The notes under the pieces were generated by a model, which did not search any database, was not told where the DNA came from, and saw only the letters and a list, made by a program, of their open reading frames with translations. Positions 1 to 8,852 of a stretch of DNA of 64,000 nucleotides are shown piece after piece; position 1 is the stretch's first letter, and every line of letters begins with the position of its first letter. The translations under genes and the position numbers were made by a program. The DNA comes from APNM01 sp040361335 (GTDB lineage Bacteria; Pseudomonadota; Gammaproteobacteria; Nevskiales; Salinisphaeraceae), in the NCBI RefSeq assembly GCF_040361335.1, contig NZ_APNM01000001.1, positions 248,001-312,000 of the forward strand. Direction: 5' to 3'.

Positions 1-1163
1 CCGCGCGTGTCCGTGGTCACGCTGCCGTCACGCAGGCTGCCGTTGGTGGTGTCGTCCAGCGTGAAGTCCACGATGGCGCCGGTGACCAGGTTGTTGTTGC
101 TGTCGCGGACCACCGCGGTGATCTCGCTGTCGCTGCTCGGCCCCACCGTGGCCGGATTGGCCTGGACGTCGATGGAGTCGGGCACGGTCGCGACGAACTG
201 GACCGAGAGCTGGGTGGACAGGCCGCTCGCGGGGTCCGAGGCCGTGATGGTCGCGGGTCCCGCGTTGGTGGCCTGTACATCCACGGTGACTTCGCCGCTG
301 CCGTCCGTGGTGCCGCTGTTGCTGCTCAGGGTGCCGCGGCTGGTCGAGAAGTTGACGGTCTGGCCGGTCACGGGCGAGCCGTCGTCCAGCCAGCGCAGGG
401 TCACGGCTTGGGCCGTGTTCAGCGGAATCTGGACGCCGGCGTCCGGCGACGTGAACTGGAAGTCGGCGCCGCCGATCTCGACCGTGATGTCGTTGGAGAT
501 GCCGAGCGAGCTGGCCGTCAGCGTGTCGGTGCCGGCGTTGTTGGCGTTCAGGTCGACTTGCACTTGACCGTTGGGGCCGGTGGTCAGGTTGGTCGACGAG
601 AAAGTGTTACTCAGATCGGACGAGACGTTGACGGCCTCGTTGGCAATGCCGTCGCCGGCCGCGTCGGCCAGGGTGATCGTGTAGGTGCCGTCCCCGCCGA
701 GCGCGAGCGCCGCCGGGCCGGTGATGTCGATCGTGGTGCCCGTGACCTGGATATTGATCGAGTCGGACTCGCCGCCGGAGGTTGCCTGGACGGCGATCGT
801 CCGGTTCCGGGGGTTGCCGGCCGTGTGCAAGACAGCGGTGGCGGTGCCCGCCTCGTCCGTCACGCTCTGGGTTGTCTGGATCGCACCGCTGTCGGCGCTG
901 AATGCGACAGTCTGGCCCTGAACGACGTTGTTGTTCTCGTCGCGAATCAGGGCCGTCAGTTCGACGGCGCCATTGGTGTTCGAGTCGATGTTGGAGGGCA
1001 GACTGGTCGTGTTGGCGATCAAGGTCACGCCCGGCGTGATTTGGCCGCCGTCTGGCGGCGGCTCAGGGTCATCATTTTCGTCGCTACCGCCGGTGCCGCC
1101 GCAACTCATCAGCAGGGCGGTCAGCATGGCCAGAAAGACGTAGCGGATGTGTCGCTCGATCAT
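1..1163 (-). CDS. Ig-like (Big_1/invasin-type) repeat lipoprotein, 3' end outside window
   Basis: Predicted exported lipoprotein built from tandem bacterial Ig-like domains; the C-terminus lies beyond the window, so it is longer than 387 residues. The ATG at 1163 follows GGGGGA. Residues 1-21 are a lipoprotein signal with lipobox LMSC (Cys21), then a Gly/Asp/Pro linker, then at least four repeats of about 90 residues, each with recurring phrases such as GQTVAFS or GQTVNFS and DEAGTA or DGSGEV, as in invasin/intimin-type Big_1 domains. It begins 43 bp after pilQ on the same strand, so co-transcription with the pilus operon is likely. In many gammaproteobacteria aroK follows pilQ instead. No catalytic motif is visible. 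A surface or pilus-related role is only an inference. Confidence 0.8.
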   Translation of the reverse strand, partial: MIERHIRYVFLAMLTALLMSCGGTGGSDENDDPEPPPDGGQITPGVTLIANTTSLPSNIDSNTNGAVELTALIRDENNNVVQGQTVAFSADSGAIQTTQSVTDEAGTATAVLHTAGNPRNRTIAVQATSGGESDSINIQVTGTTIDITGPAALALGGDGTYTITLADAAGDGIANEAVNVSSDLSNTFSSTNLTTGPNGQVQVDLNANNAGTDTLTASSLGISNDITVEIGGADFQFTSPDAGVQIPLNTAQAVTLRWLDDGSPVTGQTVNFSTSRGTLSSNSGTTDGSGEVTVDVQATNAGPATITASDPASGLSTQLSVQFVATVPDSIDVQANPATVGPSSDSEITAVVRDSNNNLVTGAIVDFTLDDTTNGSLRDGSVTTDTR

Positions 1164-1206
1164 TGAGTCCCCCGAAAAATAGATTCCATCGCGTCGATTG
1201 GGCCGC

Positions 1207-3297
1207 TCAGCGGCGCAGGGTCATCCCTTCCTTGAGGATCTTGGGCGTGACAAAGAGTAGCAGTTCGCGCTTGTCGCGTTGCTTGCCGGTGGTCCGGAAG
1301 AATACGCCCAGCAGCGGGATGTCGCCGAGGACCGGCACCTGGTCGTAGGTGTCGCGGTCCTCCTGCTCGTAGATACCGCCCAGCACCACGGTCTCGCCGT
1401 TGTCCACCAGGACCTGGGTGGCCAGGCTCCGGGTGTTGATCGACGGCACCTGGCCGCCGCCCTGGACGTTGACCGCCTGGCCCTGGGTGTCCTGCGTGAC
1501 CAGCAGGTCCATGACCACGCGCTCGTCGGGCGTGATCTGCGGCGTGACCGTGAGGCTGAGCACCGCTTCCTTGAATTGTACCGTGGCGGCGCCGCTGGAG
1601 GCGGCCTCCAGGTACGGGATCTCCACGCCCTGGTCGATGCGGGCCTCCTTGCCGTTGGCGGTGATCACCCGCGGCGAGGAGATGATCTCGCCGCGCTGCT
1701 CGCTCTCCAGGGCGGACAGGGCCAGGTCCAGGTTGAAGCTGCTGCCGATGATGCTGGTGGTGAGCGTGCCGGCGGCGTTGGCCACGGGCAGGTTGACGGT
1801 GTAGCCGGAGGTGACGTCCTTGTCGCCGCCGATGAGGCCGTCGCCGATATTGGCTTCGTCCGACACGCTGGTGCTCACGCCGATGTTGCGCGAGAACTCG
1901 CGGTTGGCGACCACGATCCGGGATTCGATCAGGACCTGGCGCACCGGGATGTCCAGGCGGTCGATCAGGCGCCGGATTTCCTGCAGCTTGGCGGCGGTCT
2001 CGCTGACCAGCAGGGTGTTGGTGCGCTCGTCCACCGCGACCTGGCCGCGGTCGGAGAGCAGGGAGACCTCGCCGGAGCGCAGCAGCGACGCGAAGTCGGC
2101 GGCGCGGGCGTAGTTGATCTGGATGATCTCCGAGCGCAGCGGCGCGAGCTGCTCGGTCGCCTCCTGTGCCTTCTGCTCGGCCTCCTGGCGGGCGGCGATG
2201 TCGGCGAGTGGGGCCACGGTGATCACGTTGCCCTCGCGCTGCATGCCCAGGCCCTTGGATTCCAGGATGATGTCCAGCGCCTGGTCCCAGGGCACGTCCT
2301 CCAGGCGCAGGGCCATGGTGCCCTGGACCTTGTCGCTGACGACCATGTTGACGTCGGCGATGTCGGCGATGATCTGGAGCACCGTGCGCACCTCGACGTT
2401 CTGGAAGGACAGCGAGATGCGCTCGCCGGAGTATTCCGGCTCGCGGCGCTCGCGTTCCTCGGCCTCGGCGCGGGTCAGGGGCTGGAGCTCGATGATGAAG
2501 CGGTCGCCGGTCTGGTAGGCGGCGTGCTCGAATTCCGCGCCCTCGATCGGGGTGACGGTGATCACGGTGTCGTCGCGCCGCATGCGGGCGTCGATGTACT
2601 TGACCGGCGTGGCGAAGTCGATCACGTCCAGGCGTTGGGCGAGCGCATCCGGCAGCTCGGCGCCGGGGAAGCGGGCGACGATGCGACCGCCTTCCTCGCC
2701 GATGTCGACGCTGCCGTCCAGGCCGGTGGCCTGGACCTGGATACGGCCGGCGCCGTTCTCGCCGCGGCGGAAGTCGATGTCGGTGATGCGGGTGGTGTCG
2801 CCGGCGACGGTCGGGGCGTTGACGACGCCCTGGCGTTTCGGGCCGGCGTCGTCGCGATCGGCGGCGGCCACGGTGCCGGCGCCGGCCTCGCCCAGGCGCA
2901 CCCGGACTTCGTTGCCGGCGACCTCGATCTCGTAGGGCAGCATGCGCGCCAGTTCCAGGACCACGCGCGTGCGGTCGGCGCCCTCGGCCAGGGCCACGGC
3001 CTGCGCGGCGCCGAGGTCGATGCGGCGATAGCGCTTGTCGACGGCGAGCGAGGTGTCGGCCAGGTCCAGGGACAGGCGCGCGGGCTGGTCCACCGTGAAC
3101 ACGGACGGCTCCGGCGCCGGACCGGACAGCCTCAGCGTGACCTGGATCTGACCGCCGGGCAGCGCCACGTGGTCCACCGATTGCAGGCGCCGCTCGGCCG
3201 CGCCGGCGATGCCGCTCGCGGCCAGGGCGCACAACGCCAGCAGGAGGCCGGTCGCGCCGCGCAAATGCGCGCGCCGGCGGTTCGTGTGATGGTTCAT
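1207..3297 (-). CDS. pilQ: type IV pilus secretin PilQ
   Basis: Outer-membrane secretin through which the type IV pilus is extruded and retracted. After a signal peptide ending near AGAA there are two AMIN-type domains (roughly residues 35-260), a secretin/TonB short N-terminal domain (about 295-350, ISLSFQNVEVRTVLQIIADI), a NolW-like domain and a C-terminal secretin barrel domain with the conserved stretch VPLLGDIPLLGVFF-like near the end (here VLGDIPLLGVFFRTTGKQ). I chose the ATG at 3297; an in-frame ATG at 3315 would lengthen an already long n-region and has no Shine-Dalgarno. Last core gene of pilMNOPQ, starting a few bases after pilP. Length about 700 residues is normal. Confidence 0.95.
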   Translation of the reverse strand: MNHHTNRRRAHLRGATGLLLALCALAASGIAGAAERRLQSVDHVALPGGQIQVTLRLSGPAPEPSVFTVDQPARLSLDLADTSLAVDKRYRRIDLGAAQAVALAEGADRTRVVLELARMLPYEIEVAGNEVRVRLGEAGAGTVAAADRDDAGPKRQGVVNAPTVAGDTTRITDIDFRRGENGAGRIQVQATGLDGSVDIGEEGGRIVARFPGAELPDALAQRLDVIDFATPVKYIDARMRRDDTVITVTPIEGAEFEHAAYQTGDRFIIELQPLTRAEAEERERREPEYSGERISLSFQNVEVRTVLQIIADIADVNMVVSDKVQGTMALRLEDVPWDQALDIILESKGLGMQREGNVITVAPLADIAARQEAEQKAQEATEQLAPLRSEIIQINYARAADFASLLRSGEVSLLSDRGQVAVDERTNTLLVSETAAKLQEIRRLIDRLDIPVRQVLIESRIVVANREFSRNIGVSTSVSDEANIGDGLIGGDKDVTSGYTVNLPVANAAGTLTTSIIGSSFNLDLALSALESEQRGEIISSPRVITANGKEARIDQGVEIPYLEAASSGAATVQFKEAVLSLTVTPQITPDERVVMDLLVTQDTQGQAVNVQGGGQVPSINTRSLATQVLVDNGETVVLGGIYEQEDRDTYDQVPVLGDIPLLGVFFRTTGKQRDKRELLLFVTPKILKEGMTLRR

Positions 3298-3322
3298 CGC
3301 TCTTGTCCGGTCCATTGTCGTG

Positions 3323-3841
3323 CTACTCCAGGGCGATTTCCGCCGCGCGTTTCATGTAGCCCCCCATGCCGTCCGGCACGATCTCGATCAGCTTGACCTC
3401 GGACGGCGTGATGTCGACCACCTCGCCGTAGTTCTGGCCCATGTGCTCGCCGCGCTTGACCCGGTGGACCACGCCTTCCGGGTCCCGGATCAGGGCGTAC
3501 ACGGTGCCGCCGCTGACCAGCGTGCCCTTCATGTCGAGGCTGTCCAGGGGGAACTGTTCCAGCGGCTCTCGGGGCCGGTCGCGGTCGGGGCTGATGCCCG
3601 TGGCGGCGCGTTGCTCTTCCTCTTCCCGGCTCCGGGGCGCGGGCGCGAACGGCTCGCGCCGGCCGGCAGGCCGGTAGGTGTAGGGCTCGTAGGACTTGAT
3701 CTCGGGGATCGGCTTGATATCCGAGGAGCGACGCGACTTCACCTCCTCGACGTACTGCCGCAGGTCGGACATGTCGCCCCCGCCGCAGCCGGCGAGCAGG
3801 GCCGCGAGCGCGGCCGCGATCGCGAAACGGGTCCGGCTCAT
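3323..3841 (-). CDS. pilP: type IV pilus inner-membrane lipoprotein PilP
   Basis: Lipoprotein linking the PilN/PilO inner-membrane complex to the PilQ secretin. The 172-residue protein has a signal peptide with lipobox LAGC (Cys19) followed by a Gly-rich stretch, a disordered Arg/Pro/Glu-rich region (about 35-80) and a compact C-terminal domain (about 85-165) containing PLDSLDMKGTL and the HMGQNYGEVVDI stretch typical of PilP. Its start codon overlaps the pilO stop by 4 bp, which implies translational coupling. Confidence 0.95.
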   Translation of the reverse strand: MSRTRFAIAAALAALLAGCGGGDMSDLRQYVEEVKSRRSSDIKPIPEIKSYEPYTYRPAGRREPFAPAPRSREEEEQRAATGISPDRDRPREPLEQFPLDSLDMKGTLVSGGTVYALIRDPEGVVHRVKRGEHMGQNYGEVVDITPSEVKLIEIVPDGMGGYMKRAAEIALE

Positions 3842-4446
3842 CGGTCGTCCTCCCCGCCGTCGAGATAGCGGTAGGTGTTCGCGACCACGCTCATGCGCAG
3901 TTCCGAGCCCTCGCCCTTGATCGGCTGGATACTGACCTCCTCGAGGGTCACGATCCGCGGCAGTGCCGCGACGCCCGACACGAAGGTACCCAGCTCGTGG
4001 TACGTGCCGGTGACCTCGAGGTCGTTGGGCAGTACCGCGTAGAAGTCGCGGCGGATCTCGGGCCGCGGCTTGAACAGGTTCTCTTCCAGGCCGCTGGCCA
4101 GCCGCGTCTGGGAGATGTCGTTGAGCAGCTTGGGCACTTCGGTCTGGCTCGGGAGCTGGCGCAACAGCTCGCCGAAGCGCTTTTCCATCTCGGCGAGCTG
4201 CGCCTTGTAGGCGTCGAGGTTGGCGACCTTCTTCTGCTTGGTCTCGAATTCGCTGCGCAGCTCCCGCTCCTGGCGCTGGACGCGGGCCAGGTCATCCTTC
4301 TTGGGCAGCACGAGGTACCAGGTGCCGGCGCCCACGATCGCCAGGCAGACGATGGCGATGGCGCCGGCGTAGGCCCATCGCGGCCAGCTACCGATGTTGT
4401 TCTGGTCGAGCGAGCGCAGCTCGTCGATGAATTCGTTCAGGGTCAT
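3838..4446 (-). CDS. pilO: type IV pilus alignment protein PilO
   Basis: Inner-membrane component of the PilMNOP alignment subcomplex; pairs with PilN in the periplasm. A short cytoplasmic N-terminus is followed by one membrane helix (about residues 24-46), a charged coiled coil (about 50-105, rich in Glu/Arg/Lys) and a ferredoxin-like periplasmic domain with the VTGTYHELGTFVSGVAALPR stretch characteristic of PilO. 202 residues, normal length. Overlaps pilN upstream and pilP downstream by 4 bp each. Confidence 0.95.
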   Translation of the reverse strand: MTLNEFIDELRSLDQNNIGSWPRWAYAGAIAIVCLAIVGAGTWYLVLPKKDDLARVQRQERELRSEFETKQKKVANLDAYKAQLAEMEKRFGELLRQLPSQTEVPKLLNDISQTRLASGLEENLFKPRPEIRRDFYAVLPNDLEVTGTYHELGTFVSGVAALPRIVTLEEVSIQPIKGEGSELRMSVVANTYRYLDGGEDDR

Positions 4447-5057
4447 GAGCGGTCACCCCCGCCGCCGTTGCCGGCGTCCGCGTCGCCGTTCGCGGTTTCC
4501 CCGGGCTTGGGCGCCACCGTCTTGAAGGTGAGCGTGAACTCGGCGAAGCGTCCGCGATCCTGGTCCACGCTCTTGATCACCACCAGCCGCGGGTCGTCGA
4601 ACCAGGGCGAGTCGTCGATGTTGACCATGTAGGCCGACACGCGGCCGTTGGATTCGGCGATGCCGTTGACCGTGGTGGTGTCGCCGTCCTGCTTGAGCGA
4701 CGTGAGATGCACGCCCTCCGGCAGGGTCTCCACGATCTGGTCGAAGTAGTGCACGACCTGGGACCGCGACTGCTGCAGTTCCTCGATGATGCGCATGCGC
4801 GTGATCAGGTTGTCGCGCACCTTCTCCAGCTCCCGGATCTCCTTGATCTGCTTGTCGATCTCGGCGATCTCCTGTTTCAGGAACCGGTTGCGCTTGTTCT
4901 GGTGCTCGATGGCGCTGTCGTAGCCGTACCAGACCAGCAGGACCAGCCCCAGGCTGGCCGCGGCGGCGGCGCCCAGGGCGGTCAGGAAGCGTTTCTTCCG
5001 GGCCTCGCGACGGGCCTCGCGCCAGTCCAGCAGGTTGATGGTGATCATGGCGGACAT
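4443..5057 (-). CDS. pilN: type IV pilus assembly protein PilN
   Basis: Bitopic inner-membrane protein whose conserved cytoplasmic N-terminus (here INLLDWREARRE) docks into the groove of PilM. One membrane segment (about 25-46), a coiled coil (about 50-100) and a periplasmic ferredoxin-like domain (about 105-185) follow; the C-terminal Gly/Asp-rich tail looks disordered. The ATG at 5057 lies 10 bp after the pilM stop; an in-frame ATG at 5048 just before INLL is an equally good start. 204 residues. Confidence 0.94.
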   Translation of the reverse strand: MSAMITINLLDWREARREARKKRFLTALGAAAAASLGLVLLVWYGYDSAIEHQNKRNRFLKQEIAEIDKQIKEIRELEKVRDNLITRMRIIEELQQSRSQVVHYFDQIVETLPEGVHLTSLKQDGDTTTVNGIAESNGRVSAYMVNIDDSPWFDDPRLVVIKSVDQDRGRFAEFTLTFKTVAPKPGETANGDADAGNGGGGDRS

Positions 5058-5067
5058 GACGGCGGCC

Positions 5068-6147
5068 TCAGTGGAACGCGCGTAGCGCGAGTCCGGTGGC
5101 GACCATCAGGGCGGGCGCCTCTGCCTCGACGCGGTTGCGCCGCGCGGCGTTCGAGGCGCGCATCCCGGCAAGCGGGTTGCCGATGGCCACGGGGATGTCC
5201 AGGGTGTGCTCGACCAGCTTGTCGATATCCGGCACCAGGGCCGTGCCGCCGGTGAGCAGCACGCGGTCGACGCTGTCGTGCTGGGTCGAGGCGGAGAAGA
5301 AGAATTGCAGCGAGCGGTCGATCTGCTGCGCGATCTGGTCCGCGAACATCGGCAGGGTGGTCTCCAGGAAGTCCTTGTCCAGTTCGCCGGCGCGCAGCTT
5401 GGCCAACGCCTCGTCGGCCGACTCCAGCCCGTAGTGGCGCTGGATGTCGTCGACGAGCTGGCGGCCGCCGAAGGCCTGCTCGCGGGCGTAGACCGTTTCC
5501 ATGTCGTGCAGGACGTTCATGACCGTGTTGTTCGCGCCCACGTCCACCACCGCCACCGTGCGGCCCATGCCTTCGTCCGGCATCTGCGGCGCCAGGAGCT
5601 GGCAGGCGTTCTGCAGGGCGTAGCCCTCGACGTCGACCACCCGGACCTGCACGCCGGCGCTCTCCAGGGCCGCAAGGCGCATCTCCACGGTGTCGCGGCG
5701 GCAGGCGGCCAGCAGGACACGGTTCATGTCCGGGTCCTGTTCGTTGGGGCCCAGGACCTGGAAGTCCAGGCTGACTTCCTCGATCGGGTAGGGGATGTAC
5801 TGGTCGGCCTCGAAGCCGATCTGCTGCTCGATCTCGTCCTCGGAGAGGGTGGCGGGCATGTCGATGATCTTGCTGATCACCGCGGAGCCGGAGACCGCCA
5901 CGGCGGCCTGGCGCAGGCGGGTGCCGGAGCGCTGCACCGCGCGCGTGACGGCCTGGCCCACCAGCTCGGGCTCGGCCACCTGGTTGTCCGCGATCGCGCC
6001 CGCCGGCAGGTTCTCGCTGGCGTAGGCCTCGATCTGGTAACGGCCGGGTTCGCCCGAGAGCGCGAGCAGCTTTACGCGCGTGGAACTGATGTCCAGTGCC
6101 ATCAATTCCCGCGACTCGCGACCGAAGAACCTGTCGATAATCCCCAT
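5068..6147 (-). CDS. pilM: type IV pilus actin-like ATPase PilM
   Basis: Cytoplasmic actin/FtsA-fold ATP-binding protein that recruits PilN and couples the pilus motor to the envelope complex. I place the start at the ATG at 6147 because it is preceded by a strong GGGGAGG at good spacing and gives the usual N-terminus GIIDRFFGRE; the frame opens slightly upstream. The phosphate-binding motif ALDISSTRVKLLAL and a second one at AVVDVGANNTVMNVL fit the family, as does 359 residues. First gene of pilMNOPQ, divergent from mrcA, the common gammaproteobacterial arrangement. Confidence 0.95.
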   Translation of the reverse strand: MGIIDRFFGRESRELMALDISSTRVKLLALSGEPGRYQIEAYASENLPAGAIADNQVAEPELVGQAVTRAVQRSGTRLRQAAVAVSGSAVISKIIDMPATLSEDEIEQQIGFEADQYIPYPIEEVSLDFQVLGPNEQDPDMNRVLLAACRRDTVEMRLAALESAGVQVRVVDVEGYALQNACQLLAPQMPDEGMGRTVAVVDVGANNTVMNVLHDMETVYAREQAFGGRQLVDDIQRHYGLESADEALAKLRAGELDKDFLETTLPMFADQIAQQIDRSLQFFFSASTQHDSVDRVLLTGGTALVPDIDKLVEHTLDIPVAIGNPLAGMRASNAARRNRVEAEAPALMVATGLALRAFH

Positions 6148-6411
6148 GTGCCTCCCCGCGTGCCTTCGCACGGCCTGGCCCCACTATATCCTACATTCTG
6201 CGCATGCGACTCAAGGTTATTCGGCCAAGCAATTGATAATCCGGGATATTGCCGGCTTCCCCCAGGGTCGCACCTTCGCAGAAGTTATCGACCGGGGCAA
6301 GCATCGGGTTAAGCCTGCACGCCGCGGGCAAGCCCGGTATCATGGCGCGCTTGTCCCGGTCGGCGCCGGAGCCGCCCGCCGCGACGCCTCAATTCTCGCC
6401 GAGATAACGCC
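6148..6411. promoter_or_regulatory. divergent pilM/mrcA intergenic region
   Basis: This 264-bp spacer must hold the promoters of both divergent operons. For mrcA a -10-like TATCAT lies at 6338-6343 with only a weak -35 upstream. For pilM (minus strand) overlapping -10-like hexamers TAGGAT and TATAGT lie at 6183-6193 and TTGAGT at 6209-6214, with imperfect spacing. No operator was recognised. The promoter assignments are weak. Confidence 0.3.
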
Positions 6412-8784
6412 ATGAAAGGCTTGCCACGCGCCGTCAAGATACTGCTCGCGCTGTTCGCGGCGATGACCGTCGCGGCCGTCCTGGCCGCGGCCGCGGTCGG
6501 CGTGGCCTACCTGTATTTCGGGCCGCAATTGCCGGAAGCGGGGGAGATCGGCGAGACCAAGCTCAACGAGCCGATGCGCATCTACAGCGCCGACGGCCGC
6601 CTGCTCGCCGAATTCGGCACCGAGCGCCGGCTGCCGCGCACTTTCGACGAGATCCCGCGCCAGTTGGTGCAGGCGTTCCTGGCGGCCGAGGACGATCGTT
6701 TCTACGAACATCCGGGCGTGGATTACCAGGGGTTGCTGCGCGCGGCCTGGCACCTGGCGATCACGGGCGAGAAGAGCCAGGGCGGCAGCACCATCACCAT
6801 GCAGCTCGCGCGCAATCTGTACCTGACGCGCGAGCGCACCTACACGCGCAAGATCAAGGAGATATTCCTGGCCCTGCGGATGGAGGCGAAGCTCTCCAAG
6901 CAGGAGATCCTGGAGCTTTACCTGAACAAGATCTATCTCGGCAACCGCGCCTACGGCGTGGGCGCCGCGGCGGAGGTCTACTATGACAAGCCGCTGGCGG
7001 CGTTGACCCTGAGCGAGTGCGCGACCATCGCCGGCCTGCCCAAGGCGCCGTCGCACTACAATCCGGCGGAGAACCCCGAGCGCGCCCGCTCGCGCCGCGA
7101 CTACGTGCTGGGCCGCATGCTCGCCCAGGGCATGATCGACGAAGCCGCCCACGAACGCGCCCTGGGCGAGCCGGTCGAGGTTGCCGCGGCACGGACCGAC
7201 GAGCGCTACTCCGCGGACTATGTCGCGGAGATGGTGCGCCAGGAGATGATCGAGCGCTTCGGCGAGGCCGCCTACACCGACGGCTACGAAGTGGTCACCA
7301 CCATCGACAGCGAACGCCAGCGGGCCGCGAACCGCGCCCTGCGCCGGGCGCTGTTGGCCTACGACCGGCGCCACGGGTGGCGCGGGGCCGAGGCGCGCCT
7401 GGCGGGCGCGGACCTGGGCGACGCCGAGGCCATGGACCGGGCCCTGGCCGACCGCCCGGATGCCGGCGGCCTGGTGCCGGCGGCGGTCCTGGACGTGGGC
7501 GCCGATCGCGTGGCGCTGCATACCGAAAGTCACGGCACCGTGACCCTGAAGCCGGAAGACATCGCCTGGCTGGGCGAGGAGAGCGAGGCGACGAAGCCGG
7601 CCGACCTGGTGGCCCGCGGCGACGTCGTGCGCCTGGCCTACACCGGGGACGAGGCCTCGCCCTGGGTCCTGGCCCAGATACCGGCGGTGCAGGGCGCGCT
7701 GGTGGCGGTGGATCCGGCCGACGGCGCGGTGACCTCCCTGGTCGGCGGTTTCGATTACGGCCTGAGCAAATTCAACCGGGTTACACAGGCACGCCGCCAG
7801 CCGGGCTCGGCGTTCAAGCCGTTCCTGTACTCGGCGGGGTTGGAAAACGGCTTCACCCCGGCCAGCGTGATCAATGACGCCCCGGTGGTGTTCGACGACC
7901 CCAACCTGGACGAGGCCTGGCGGCCGGAGAACTACAGCGGCCGCATCCACGGTCCGACGCGGCTGCGGCAGGCGCTGGTGCACTCGCGCAACCTCGTGTC
8001 CATCCGGCTGCTGCGGTCGGTGGGCATTCAGACCGCCATCGACCACATCAGCAGCCGCTTCGGCCTGCCGGCCGATCGCATGCCACGGGACCTGTCCCTG
8101 TCGCTGGGCAGCGCCATCTTCACGCCCATGGAGATGGCGCGCGGCTACGCGGTCTTCGCCAACGGCGGTTTCCGCGTCGAGCCGTATTTCATCGCCGAGA
8201 TCCGTGACAGCCGGGGCGAGGTGCTCTACGAGGCGGAACCGGTGACCGTGTGCCGCGAGGATTGCGAGGCGATGACGGCGCCCCGGGCGCCGCGTAGCGC
8301 CGACGCCGCCAACATCTACCTCATGGACAGCATGATGCACGATGTCATCCGCCGCGGTACCGGCCGCCGGGCGATGTCGCTGGGGCGCAAGGACCTGGCG
8401 GGCAAGACCGGCACCACCAACGAACAGCGCGACGCCTGGTTCACCGGCTACAATCATGCCCTGGTGGCGGTGAGTTGGGTCGGTTTCGACAAGCTGGAAC
8501 CGCTGGGCGCGGGCGAAACCGGCGCGCAGGCGGCGCTGCCGATGTGGGTCGACTTCATGGGCGCCGCGCTGCAGGGCGTGCCCGAGAAGGAATTGCCGCG
8601 GCCGGCGGGGCTGGTGACGGTGCGCATCGATCCCGAGACCGGCGAGCTGGCCGGCGGCGGCGACGCCATATTCGAGACCTTCCGCGCCGAGAACGTGCCG
8701 GAGGACCGCGCCCGCTCCGGTAACGGCAACGACGGTACGGACGCCAACGGCGACGGCGGGGGCGCGGTCGAGCAGTTGTTCTGA
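6412..8784 (+). CDS. mrcA: penicillin-binding protein 1A (bifunctional murein synthase)
   Basis: Class A PBP that polymerises lipid II and cross-links peptidoglycan in the periplasm. One N-terminal membrane anchor (about residues 10-36), a GT51 glycosyltransferase domain with AAEDDRFYEHPGVDY and QGGSTITMQLARN, an inserted OB-like region typical of PBP1A (about 310-420), then a transpeptidase domain with SxxK (Ser466-Lys469 in GSAFKPF), an SRN motif and KTGT (665-668). The extreme C-terminus is a Gly/Asn/Asp-rich tail, probably disordered. At 790 residues it is close to typical length. The position next to pilM is conserved in gammaproteobacteria. Confidence 0.96.
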   Translation: MKGLPRAVKILLALFAAMTVAAVLAAAAVGVAYLYFGPQLPEAGEIGETKLNEPMRIYSADGRLLAEFGTERRLPRTFDEIPRQLVQAFLAAEDDRFYEHPGVDYQGLLRAAWHLAITGEKSQGGSTITMQLARNLYLTRERTYTRKIKEIFLALRMEAKLSKQEILELYLNKIYLGNRAYGVGAAAEVYYDKPLAALTLSECATIAGLPKAPSHYNPAENPERARSRRDYVLGRMLAQGMIDEAAHERALGEPVEVAAARTDERYSADYVAEMVRQEMIERFGEAAYTDGYEVVTTIDSERQRAANRALRRALLAYDRRHGWRGAEARLAGADLGDAEAMDRALADRPDAGGLVPAAVLDVGADRVALHTESHGTVTLKPEDIAWLGEESEATKPADLVARGDVVRLAYTGDEASPWVLAQIPAVQGALVAVDPADGAVTSLVGGFDYGLSKFNRVTQARRQPGSAFKPFLYSAGLENGFTPASVINDAPVVFDDPNLDEAWRPENYSGRIHGPTRLRQALVHSRNLVSIRLLRSVGIQTAIDHISSRFGLPADRMPRDLSLSLGSAIFTPMEMARGYAVFANGGFRVEPYFIAEIRDSRGEVLYEAEPVTVCREDCEAMTAPRAPRSADAANIYLMDSMMHDVIRRGTGRRAMSLGRKDLAGKTGTTNEQRDAWFTGYNHALVAVSWVGFDKLEPLGAGETGAQAALPMWVDFMGAALQGVPEKELPRPAGLVTVRIDPETGELAGGGDAIFETFRAENVPEDRARSGNGNDGTDANGDGGGAVEQLF

Positions 8785-8814
8785 GTTGCCGCGCCGGCGG
8801 GGGATGCGTGCCCC

Positions 8815-8844
8815 GAATCACCAATCACGAATCACCGATCACCG
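8815..8844. repeat. family C intergenic repeat, single arm (C1)
   Basis: Degenerate tandem copies of AATCACC/AATCACG lie between mrcA and the next gene, ending 8 bp before that gene's ATG. Only one arm is present here. Other family C elements in the window (near 37.97, 39.52, 56.78 and 57.90 kb) have the inverted partner arm. Confidence 0.75.
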
Positions 8845-8852
8845 CCAAAACC

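Noticed and set aside
1160..3396. Several open frames of about 700 codons within and opposite pilQ
   Set aside because: High-GC shadow frames: low-complexity Arg/Pro/Gly or Val/Asp/Leu-rich products with no family resemblance, while pilQ is certain.
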